Shown here piece after piece: positions 11,896 to 20,617 of a DNA stretch of 64,000 nucleotides. Source of the stretch: Triticum aestivum. Its lineage: Eukaryota > Streptophyta > Magnoliopsida > Poales > Poaceae. The notes below the pieces were generated by a model. It saw only the letters and a program-made list of their open reading frames with translations. It was not told the DNA's origin and did no database searches. Every line of letters begins with the position of its first letter. The stretch's first letter is position 1. The position numbers and the translations under genes were made by a program. Location: contig NC_057794.1 of the NCBI RefSeq assembly GCF_018294505.1, positions 188,947,716 to 189,011,715 of the forward strand. Direction: 5' to 3'.

Positions 11896-12113
11896 TGAAC
11901 TTCTGTTGTTGTAGTATTTGAACTTCTGTTCATTTCTCCTTGTCTTGGAGTTATAGTGTCTGAACTTCTATTGTTATAGTATCTGAACTTCCGTTCATTT
12001 CTCCTTGCCTTGGAGTTATAGTATGTGAACTTCTGTTTGTTATAGTATCTAAACTTCTATTCATTTCTCCTTGTTCTGAACTTCTATTGTTATAGTATCT
12101 GAACTTCTAATAT
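11896..12113 (+). repeat. Intronic minisatellite, 65-bp unit
   Basis: In the intron before the second C48 region. Units begin tgaacttct at 11896, 11961 and 12026 (exactly 65 bp apart) and at 12077, where the unit is shortened. Each unit holds two GAACTTC-type motifs separated by gttatagtat, followed by catttctccttg and ttggagttatag. Confidence 0.85.
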
Positions 12114-12139
12114 TTTTCCCCATCCTTTTAAATCTGCAG

Positions 12140-13524
12140 CACAAGCTACTACATGTTTACCATCCCTGGGAATGTGATTGACCTCACAGGACGTGTCCTT
12201 TATACTCTTTTCGGTGAAGGGCAGCAGATGGAAGGAGATGTAATGGATTATCTCATAAACTTGTGGAAAGATAAGCTGGAGACCTCTGAGATCTTCTCTT
12301 TTGCTGACAGGGTTGTACTTAGTCCCTACTTCATACAAGTTTTAGTTCTTTGCAGCCCTATCTTCCTTTTTTGCTCTGGTTTTGGTGTAGTGGCATTTGG
12401 GAGGTGTTTTAATTTTGTTTTTGTGAATGCAGTAATGCCTGGAGTATATTTTTTCGGTGCAATAGTTCCAATTTTGATGCAAAAAATCTGCTAATCTCCT
12501 CCTAATGTTTGTTCTCAAGGAAGAAGACTTTCTTAACGCAAAGCTGGTTAGGTTTTTATAACTCTTGCTTTTTTAATTTTATGTACATCCTTTTTGCTGA
12601 GTTTGTGAAGAAGTTTTTGTTCATCCCGGTTGTTCAATACCTATGCTTTATAGTTTGTGTTCACCATTTCTTTCATTGTTGGCAGGTTTTTTTGATACTA
12701 TTAAAGCCAATTGACACAATTGCGCACTATGATGTGTATGTGTTGAATTCGTGGGAGCATTGACATTCTTGATTCACTTCCTTACACTAATAAGGGAATG
12801 TCACGGACAAGTTTCCACGGAGACTACCAAAATATTGTGAGTGTTTCTTAGCCTGAACCTCCTTTCATATTCTCTTGTTTGACACAAAGTTTATTATGCC
12901 TTCTGCTGACAAAATATCTTTCTATCTCTGTTTTGGTAATACTGCTTGAACTCACTATCATTTGACAGTTGAACTTCTGGTATTTGTTTAGCTGGATCCT
13001 ATGCAAGTGTTGCTTTTATGTACCTGAACTTAACTATTTTGGTTGACATGTTTTTGATTTCATCTTATTTGTCATTTCTGGCAGATCAAGAGATTTGTTG
13101 GGTTGCTCGAGGAGGTGTACGGCAAGGCTGCATACAAAGCGAGCAAGCAGCCTAACTGGGCGAATATTGCAAAGAGGCCAACTTTTATCGATGTTCCAAA
13201 GCAAGTGAACAATGGTTGTGGTTTATTTGCCGTGAAGTTCTGCTCTACATATGATGGCGATGAGCTTGTTGATGATTTTGGTGATGTGAGATGTGTTTTG
13301 TCCTTGTTCTTGTCTCATCATCCTTTCATTTTTCTTGTGTGTTTTTGCTGAGACGCTCCTGCTGTGGTTTTAGTTATCCTTTACTAAACCATCATTTAAT
13401 TTCTTGTTTGTAGGCTGCTGCAGATGACTAGAAGGCTGAGTTCATGCACACTCTAATCTTTAGCGAGAAGAATGAAATCGTGCATACAGAGCTTCCTACC
13501 GAGATCCGGTCCTTGGGCCCGTGA
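12140..13524 (+). pseudogene. Second C48 (Ulp1-like) protease domain, exons 15-19
   Basis: Second copy of a C48-type fold. Readable parts: YYMFTIPGNVIDLTGRVLY (exon 15), a middle helix region (exon 16), IAHYDVYVLN with the presumed catalytic His (12725-12727), IDILDSLPYTN with the presumed Asp (12771-12773), then IDVPKQVNNGCGLFAVKF with Gln and Cys (13217-13219), and an acidic C-terminus ending at TGA 13522-13524. It differs from the first domain: HY instead of HW, and GCG instead of DCG around the Cys. Frameshifts lie near 12503 and 12755, and TAG at 13429. It is diverged from the first domain, not a recent copy. Confidence 0.6.
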
Positions 13525-14646
13525 ATTTGAAGCATTAGTTTCAGTCTAGATTTGATTTCATAAAGATTTAGGTTTGATAATGATTGGAACGATTCCGTAA
13601 AGATTTGGTTGTAAGAATGGTTTAGTAATTTGTGTATCTATAGCTGCAACACTATTATTTATGATACCGAGGATAAATGTATTTGGTGTGAAGAATGATT
13701 TAGCTTGTGAATTTCAATGTACTGCATCGTTTTTAGTATCCATGTGTTGTATGTTTTCCCCAACATATGTACTTGAACTTCTCTCTCGGCTATGGTTGAA
13801 CTGCTGGGTTTTTTTGTTTAATTTTGGGCCCCAACATATGATCTTTGACTTGAACTTCTGCTTGAGATCTGATTGGGCTGCTGGTTTCAGATCAAGAGGA
13901 TTTTCTGTGTTGTATAATGTATTGGTATTTTTCAACTCAACTAATATGTAGCCTTTTGCATAGAATCTATGTGTTTTTTGTGATTTTTTAACTGCGAATG
14001 GATTTCAACTATGACTTCATGCAAAAATATTCTCATACACTCCTTTACGTTTCTTTATCTTTTCTCGGCATTGTACATGAACTTCTGCATGTATCCAAAC
14101 AGAACTTCATATCTAAACGCGTTATCTTAGGCTTGCTAACCTTAGTTCATATGACAATACTTATTTTCTTAAGCATATTTTTTCCTACATCGATTTATAT
14201 ACCAGAACTTCTTCTGTAAGCTGACCTGAACTTCAGATTGTATAATCATTATTGTTTGCTATTTTATGGAATACGTCACCAGCACATCCTGTCATAATAT
14301 ACCGGAACTTCCAATGTAAGCTTACTTGAACTTCATAGTGTATATTTTTCATTTTTATTCCTGCTTGCTATTTTATGGAATACATCACCAGCACAACACT
14401 TCCTCTCATAATATACCAGGACTTCTGCAGAAATATTACTTGAACTTCACAGTGTATATTTTCATTTTTATTACTTGGACTTCCTCTTTCATGCAATACT
14501 TGAACTCCTACTATATAATTTCTCATACTATACCAGGTCTTCTGTAGTAAGCTTACCTGAACTTCTACTGCATAATTTCTTGAAACTTCAACAATAGAAG
14601 TTCAAGTAAGCTTCTCCTAAAATACTGTTTCAAAAGTGGAATAACA
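13525..14646 (+). repeat. 3' flank of the Ulp1-like pseudogene with a tandem array of about 110 bp
   Basis: A+T-rich sequence after the stop codon, with no gene seen. From about 14200 to 14560 a decayed tandem array repeats the blocks ataccagaacttct, gtaagcttacctgaacttca, gtgtatattttcatttt and attttatggaatac, with unit starts near 14200, 14300, 14413 and 14530. At 14598-14614 the motif appears in the opposite orientation (gaagttcaagtaagctt), an inverted partner of aagcttacttgaacttc in the array. This lies where the plus-strand gene and the minus-strand transposase remnant converge. Confidence 0.65.
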
Positions 14647-15020
14647 TTATGCACATTGACATGACATAAGTTTGCTTTGTTTAATTGACCTAGTATAACT
14701 ATTCATTAGCCTTGCGCTCCTCCTAGGCTTTGGTTGTAGTGGTTTTTGCTTGACATGTACCTCTTCATCTTCCTCTTCCTATTCCCCCTCGTATTCCACT
14801 TCCTCCTCCTCTTCGTCTTCCTCTTCTTCGTCTTCCTCTTCATATTCCACCACTTTCTTGTTGCTGGCTCTAGGTTTTGCTTTATGTTTCTTCTCTGGCT
14901 TTTTGCTTGTCTTTTCAGCATCTGCGTCCTTCGGGCATGTTCTTGCATTGTGAGGTTCATACTCCTTTCATATGCTACAAAGCATGCTGCTTTCTTTCTG
15001 TGGGTGTGGTCCCTTGTTTT
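14647..15020 (-). pseudogene. C-terminal remnant of a MULE (MuDR/FAR1-like) transposase
   Basis: Minus-strand coding text runs through a decayed CCHC zinc knuckle (CSI-stop-KEYEPHNARTCPK). There the second Cys has become TGA and one residue is inserted. It continues into a Lys-rich piece (KKPEKKHKAKPRA), a long Glu run (EEEDEEEEDEEEEEVEYEGE), a stop, another acidic piece, and a basic tail (PKPRRSARLMNSYTR), ending at TAA (14649-14647). A SWIM-type region followed by an 'H-N-x-R-T-C' knuckle is characteristic of Mutator/FAR1 transposases. Everything upstream (DDE core) is missing at the junction with Copia LTR D. Confidence 0.6.
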
Positions 15021-15442
15021 GGTACTCCGAAAAAATACCCGAATCACTCAGAACCTTTCCGATGTCCGAATATAGTCTTCCAATATATCGATCTTTACGT
15101 ATCGACCATTTTGAGACTCTTCGTCATGTTCGTGATCTCTTACGGGACTCCGAACAACATTCGGTACATCAAATCACATAACTCATAATACAAATTGTCA
15201 TCGAATGTTAAGCGTGCGGACCCTACGGGTTCGAAACTATGTAGACATGACCGAGACACATCTCCGGTCAATAACCAATAGTGGACCCTGGATGCTCATA
15301 TTGGATCCTCCATATTCTACGAAGATCTTTATCGGTCAAACCGCATAACAACATACATTGTTCCTTTTGTCATCGGTATGTTACTCGACCGAGATTCGAT
15401 CGTCGGTATCCTCGTACCTAGTTCAACCTCGTTACCGACAAG
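15021..15442 (-). repeat. 3' LTR of Copia element D, left (distal) part, truncated
   Basis: Continuation of the D LTR after the insertion of element A. On the minus strand it runs gtaacgaggttgaactaggt, ataccgacgatcgaatctcg and gaccggagatgtgtctcggt, which matches my memory of BARE/Angela LTRs. It stops at about 15021-15029 (ggtactccg), where transposase sequence begins. Together with 58572-59181 only about 1.03 kb of LTR is present, while Angela-type LTRs are about 1.7 kb, so the distal end is lost. Bases 15438-15442 (acaag) are the left target duplication of element A. Confidence 0.8.
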
Positions 15443-16911
15443 TGATAACCCACAAGTATAGGGGATCAATTGTAGCCTCTTTCGATAAGTAAGAGCGTCG
15501 AACCCAACGAGGAGCTAAAGGTGGAACAAATATTCCCTCAAGTTCTATCGACCACCGATACAACTCTACGCACGCTTAACGTTCGCTTTACCTAGAACAA
15601 GTATGAAACTAGAAGTACTTTGTAGGTGTTTTTGGATAGGTTTGCAAGATAATAAAGAGCACGTAGATAAAAGGTAGGGGCTGTTTAGATAAACACACAA
15701 CTAAGTTAGGTTTAGTAGAGAGCTTTTTGTCACAAGAAAGTTATTTGTCCCTAGGCAATCGATAACTAGACCGGTAATCATTATTGCAATTTTATTTGAG
15801 GGAGAGGCATGAGCTAACATACTTTATCTTCTTGGATCATATGCACTTATGATTGGAACTCTAGCAAGCATCTGCAACTACTAAAGATCATTAAGGTAAA
15901 ACCCAACCATAGCATTATAAGGCATCAGGTCCTCTTTATTCCCATACGCAAACAACCTACTTACTCGGGTCTGTGTTTCTATCACTCACGCCACCCACCA
16001 TAAGCAAATCATGAACATATTGCAAACCCTACAGCGGGAATCCCTCATGCTTGCGCGACACAGAGAGCACCATAGGACATCACTAATAATAAAACATGCA
16101 ACTCAAACCAATCACGATCATCAATTAACCCATAGGACAAAATGGATCTACTCAAACATCATAGGATAGCCATACATCATTGGGAAATAATATATAGCGT
16201 TGAACACCATGTTTAAGTAGAGATTACAACGGGTAAAAGAGGGTTTACACTGCTGCATAGAGGGGGGAAGAGTTGGTGATGAGGGCAGTGAAGTCGTTGG
16301 TGTAGATTGCGGTGATGATGATGGCCCCGACGGTGTTCCGGCGCCACCGGCAGAGAGGCGAAGAGCCCCCCTTCTTCTTCTTCCTTGACCTTCTACCTAG
16401 TTGGGAGAAGGGTTTCCCCTCTGGTCCATGGCCTTCATGGAATGGGAGGGGCGAGAGCCCCTCCGAGATTGGATCTGTCTCTCTTTGTTTCTGCATTCCA
16501 GATTCTGCCCTTTCACCGTTTCTTGAATTCCTGGAGATCCATAACTCCGATTGGGCTGAATTTTGGACACGAATTTTATCTGGATATTAGCTTTATTGGG
16601 CCGAGGGCGCGCCTGGCCCCGGGGCGTGCCCCCTGCCTCGTGGCCCCCTCGGGCATCGTCTCGCGTTGATTCTTCTTCCAAAAAATCACATATATTCCAA
16701 AAAAATCTTCGTCAGTTTTTATCCCGTTTGAACTCCATTTGATATGGATTTTCTGCGAAAGAAAAAACATGCAACAAACAGGAACTGGCACTGGGCACTT
16801 GATCAATATGCTAGTCCCAAAAATAGTATAAAAAGTTACCAAAAGTATATGAAAGTTGTAGAATATTGGCATGGAACAATCAAAAATTATAGATACGACA
16901 GAGACGTATCA
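15443..16911 (-). repeat. 3' LTR of element A
   Basis: 1469 bp, from tgataaccca to gagacgtatca. It matches the 5' LTR (57044-58571) closely but lacks about 59 bp present there, mainly around 58208-58250. Also compare the G+C-rich block at 16590-16660. Open frames in it are not genes. Confidence 0.9.
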
Positions 16912-18059
16912 GCATCCCCGAGCTTAATTCCTACTCGTCCTCGAGTAGGTAAATGATAAAAAAATATAATTTTTGATGTGGAATGCTACCTAGCATAATC
17001 TTGATCATGTAATCTAATCCTGACATGAATATTAAGACATGAGTGATTCAAAGCAATAGTCTATCATTTGACATTAAGACAATAATACTTCAAGCATACT
17101 AATAAAGCAATCATGTCTTTTCAAAATAACATGGCCAAAGAAAGTTATCCCTACAAAATCATATAGTCTGGCTATGCTCCATCTTCACCACACAAAATAT
17201 TCAAATCATGCACAACCCCGATAACAAGCCAAGCAATTGTTTCATACTTTTGACGTTCTCAAACCTTTTCAACTTTCATGCAATACATGAGCATGAGCCA
17301 TGGACATAGCACCATAGGTGGAATAGAATATGATGGTGGAGGTTGTGTGGAGAAGACAAAAAAGGAGAAAGTCTCACATCGACGCGGCTAATCAACGGGC
17401 TATGGAGATGCCCATCAATTGATGTGAATGCGGGGAGTAGGGGTTGCCATGCAACGGATGCACTAAGAGCTATAAGTGTATGAAAGCTCAAACTAAAACT
17501 AAGTGGGTGTGTGTCCAACTTGCTTGCTCATGAAGACCTAGGGCATTTGAGGAAGCCCATCGTTGGAATATACAAGCCAAGTTCTATAATGAAAAATTCC
17601 CACTAGTATATGAAAGTGATAACTCAAGAGACTCTCTATATGAAGAACATGGTGCTACTCTGAAGCACAAGTGTAGCAAAATGATAGTAACATTGTCCCT
17701 TCTCTTTCTTTTTTTTCTTTTTTTTCTTTTTTTCCTCTTTTTTTGTAGGCTTCTTTGTCCTCTATCTTTGGGGGGGGGGCTTCTTTGGCCACTTTTGTTT
17801 TGATCATGGGACAATGTTCTAATAATGATGATCATCACACTTTTATTTACTTACAACTCAATATTACAACTCGATACTAGAACAAAGATATGACTCTATA
17901 TGAATGCCTCCGGCGGTGTATCGGGATGTGCATTGATCTAGCGTAGCAATGACATAAAAAATGGACAAGCCATTGAAACATCATGCTAGCTATCTTACGA
18001 TCATGCAAAGCAATATGACAATAAATGCTCAACTCATGTATATGATGATGATGGAAGTT
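16912..18059 (-). mobile_element. Element A internal region, 3' side
   Basis: Non-coding internal sequence of A next to its 3' LTR. The polypurine-type tract on the minus strand (aattaagctcggggatgc) lies at 16912-16929. Low-complexity T/C and G runs occupy 17700-17780. Part of this stretch (about 17700-18000) is the reverse complement of the PPT-proximal region of element B (about 51000-51400), showing A and B are siblings. Bases 18055-18059 (aagtt) are the left target duplication of element B. No gene seen. Confidence 0.75.
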
Positions 18060-19725
18060 TGATACGTCTCCAACATATCTATAATTTTTGATTGCTCCAT
18101 GCCATATTATCTTCTGTTTTGGACATTATTGGGCTTTATTATCCACTTTTATATTATTTTTTGGACTAACCTGTTGACCCAGAGCCTAGTGCCAGTTTCT
18201 GTTTTTCCCTTCTTTTAGAGTATCGCAGAAAAGGAAAATCAAACGGAGTCCAATTGACATGAAACTTCACGGAAGTTATTTTTGGAAGGAAAGCAACCTG
18301 ATAGACTTGGAGTGCACGTCAGGAAAGAAACGAGGGAGCCATGAGGTAGGGGGGCACGCCCACCCCCCTGGGCGCGCCCTCCACCCTCGTGGGCCCCTCA
18401 TGGCCCCCTCGCGTAATTCTTCCGCCTATATATCTCCATATACCCTAAAACGACCGGGGAGCACAATATGTCGGGAGTTCTGCCGCCAAAAGCCTCCGTA
18501 GCCACCAAAAACCAATCTAGACCCGTTCTGGCACCCTGCCGGAGGGGGAATCCCTCTCCGGTGGCCATCTTGATCATTCCGGTGCTCTCCATGACGAGGA
18601 GAGAGTAGTTCTCCCTTGGGGCTGAGGGTATGTACCAGTAGCTATGTGTTTGATATCTCTCTCTCTCTCTCGTGTTCTTGAGGTGATACGATCTTGATGT
18701 ATCGCGAGCTTTGCTATTATAGTTGGATCTTATGATGTTTTCTTCCCCCTCTACTCTCTTGTAATGGATTGAGTTTCCCCTTTGAAGTTATTTTATCAAA
18801 TTGAGTCTTTAAAGATTTGAGAACACTTGATGTATGTCTTGCCGTGCGTATCTGTGGTGACAATGGGATACCATGTGATTCACTTGATGTATGTTTTGGT
18901 GATCAACTTGCGGGTTCCACCCATGAACCTATGCATAGGGGTTGGCACGCGTTTTCGTCGTGATTCTCCGGTAGAAACTTTGGGGCACTCTTTGAGGTTC
19001 TATGTGTTGGTTGAATAGATGAATCTGAGAATGTGTGATGCATATCATATAATCATACCCACGGATACTTGAGGTGACATTGGAGTATCTAGGTGACATT
19101 AGGGTTTTGGTTGATTTGTGTCTTAAGGTGTTATTCTAGTACAAACTCTAGGGCTGTTTGTGACACTTATAGGAATAGCCCAACGGATTAATTGGAAAGA
19201 ATAACTTTGAGGTGGTTTCGTACCCTACCATAATCTCTTCGTTCGTTCTCCGCTATTAGTGACTTTGGAGTGACTCTTTGTTGCATGTTGAGGGATAGTT
19301 ATGTGATCCAATTATGTTATTATTGTTGAGAGGACTTGCACTAGTGAAAGTATGAACCCTAGGCCTTGTTTCAACACATTTCAATACCGTTTACGCTCAC
19401 TTTTATCATTAGTTACCTTTCTGTTTTTATATTTTCAGATTACAAAAACCTTTATATACTATCCATATACCACTTGTATCACCATCTCTTCACCGAACTA
19501 GTGCACCTATACAATTTACCATTGTATTGGGTGTGTTGGGGACACAAGAGACTCTTTGTTATTTGGTTGCAGGGTTGCTTGAGAGAGACCATCTTCATCC
19601 TACGCCTCCTACGGATTGATAAACCTTAGGTCATCCACTTGAGGGAAATTTGCTACTGTCTTACAAACCTCTGCACTTGGAGGCCCAAGAACGTCTACAA
19701 GAAGAAGGTTGTGTAGTAGACATCA
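18060..19725 (+). repeat. 5' LTR of element B
   Basis: 1666 bp, opening tgatacgtctccaac and closing gtagtagacatca. TATA box ctatatat at 18426-18433, preceded by a G+C-rich block and followed by a likely leader. A (tc)n run lies at 18657-18672. It matches the 3' LTR 51992-53713 except for a 56-bp tandem duplication present only there. Confidence 0.92.
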
Positions 19726-19735
19726 AGCTCTTTTC

Positions 19736-19753
19736 TGGCGCCGTTGCCGGGGA
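19736..19753 (+). other. Primer-binding site of element B
   Basis: TGGCGCCGTTGCCGGGGA, 10 bases after the LTR end. It is complementary to the 3' end expected for plant tRNA-Asp, as in Athila-like elements. Confidence 0.88.
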
Positions 19754-19954
19754 GGTGAGTGCTTGAAGGTACATATTTAGATCTTGCAATCGAGTCTTTT
19801 AGTTTCTTGTTTTATCACTAGTTTAGTTTATAAAATAAAATTACAAAAAATGGAATTAAGGGTACCTCATATGCTTGATCTTTTTAATATCTATCATGAA
19901 AATAAGGATTCCGATAATTGTGATCAAGTGCTAGAAGAAGAAGAATGAATTAGA

Positions 19955-20617
19955 ATGTTTGGCACTAAATATTTGAATGATCAGCATGATTGCAATGTTG
20001 TTAGTATGAATTCCTTGAATATCTATGATGCTAATGATATGCAAAGCCACAAGCTTGGGGAAGCTATGTTTGATGAAGATGATATTTTTTGTCCCCCAAG
20101 TTTTCATGAGCAAATTTATTATGATGAAAGCATGCCTCCTATCTATGATGACTATTGTGATGACACATATTCTTTAAATAATAATGATAACAATGAAACT
20201 TGTCATCTTGATTTCAATTTTCAATCCCATGATAGTTACTTTGTTGAGTTTGCTCCCACTACTATTCATGAGAAGAATTTTGCTTATGTGGAGAGTAGTA
20301 AATTTTCTATGCTTGTAGATCATGAAAGCAATGCTATATGTGATGGTTATATTTTTGAATTCATTCATGATTCTACTGGAAATTATTATGAGGGAGGAAC
20401 ATATGCTTGTAGGAATTGCAATAATATCAAGTTTCCTCTCTATGTGCTTAAAGTTATGAAGTTATGCTTGTTTTACCTTCCTATGCAAGTTGATTATTGT
20501 TCCCCTAAGTTGTTTTCTCACAAAATCCCTATGCATAGGAAGTGGGTTAGAATTAAATGTGTTAGTAATATTCTTCATGATGCTCTCTTTATGTTCCAAT
20601 TCTTATCCTTTATGTGA
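19955..20617 (+). CDS. ORF of unknown function in element B
   Basis: 220-codon ORF starting at an ATG (MFGTKYLNDQHDCN) about 200 bases after the primer site, where gag would sit. The product is acidic, rich in Asp, Asn, Tyr and Cys (PPIYDDYCDDTYSLNNNDNN), with a more hydrophobic, basic C-terminus. No zinc knuckle, protease or capsid motif is visible. The following text (cctagctaagggcgttaaac, then gggaggcaaccc) also occurs in part in element A. I do not recognise a function; it may be a structural or vestigial gag-like protein of a non-autonomous family, or a chance ORF. It is the longest ORF in B outside the nested insert. Confidence 0.4.
   Translation: MFGTKYLNDQHDCNVVSMNSLNIYDANDMQSHKLGEAMFDEDDIFCPPSFHEQIYYDESMPPIYDDYCDDTYSLNNNDNNETCHLDFNFQSHDSYFVEFAPTTIHEKNFAYVESSKFSMLVDHESNAICDGYIFEFIHDSTGNYYEGGTYACRNCNNIKFPLYVLKVMKLCLFYLPMQVDYCSPKLFSHKIPMHRKWVRIKCVSNILHDALFMFQFLSFM

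Larger units (their letters stand above)
3570..13524 (+). pseudogene. Ulp1/SENP-like (peptidase C48) gene, about 19 exons, decayed
   Basis: SUMO-protease-like gene of the type mobilised by plant MULEs. Exons inferred from GT/AG sites and coding text: 3570-3623, 4176-4233, 4905-5098, 5238-5983, 6557-7439, 7567-8124, 8502-8623, 8725-9144, 9495-9589, 9810-9972, 10091-10177, 10313-10592, 10702-10866, 11345-11844, 12140-12311, 12433-12546, 12686-12836, 13085-13285, 13414-13524. Order of parts: short N-terminus, acidic/basic linker, a globular 'GFPQG' domain, low-complexity linkers, a first C48 region, a linker, a second C48 region. Disabling marks: TAG at 5390, 5465, 7179 and 13429, and frameshifts near 4925, 6990, 10345, 11755, 12503 and 12755. 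Splice sites are otherwise well kept, suggesting fairly recent decay. No expression evidence is possible here. It could also be two adjacent genes split at exon 14. Confidence 0.65.
2043..15020 (+). mobile_element. Element M: remnant of a Mutator-like element carrying a Ulp1-like gene
   Basis: Inferred unit. It holds an intron-containing C48 (Ulp1/SENP-like) pseudogene on the plus strand and, facing it, the C-terminal tail of a MULE transposase on the minus strand. Mutator-like elements carrying Ulp1-like genes are established in plants (Kaonashi/KI-type MULEs). Neither terminal inverted repeat is recognisable: the left side abuts the LTR of element L at 2043 and the right side is lost at the junction with Copia LTR D at 15020/15021. 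The dispersed GAACTTC motif runs through the whole stretch, supporting one unit. Limits are where foreign sequence begins, not true ends. Confidence 0.55.

Noticed and set aside
14746..15075. Plus-strand hydrophobic, Phe/Leu-rich frame and a Ser-rich frame
   Set aside because: These are antisense shadows of the Glu-rich tail of the transposase remnant (minus-strand GAA/GAG runs read as TTC/CTC).
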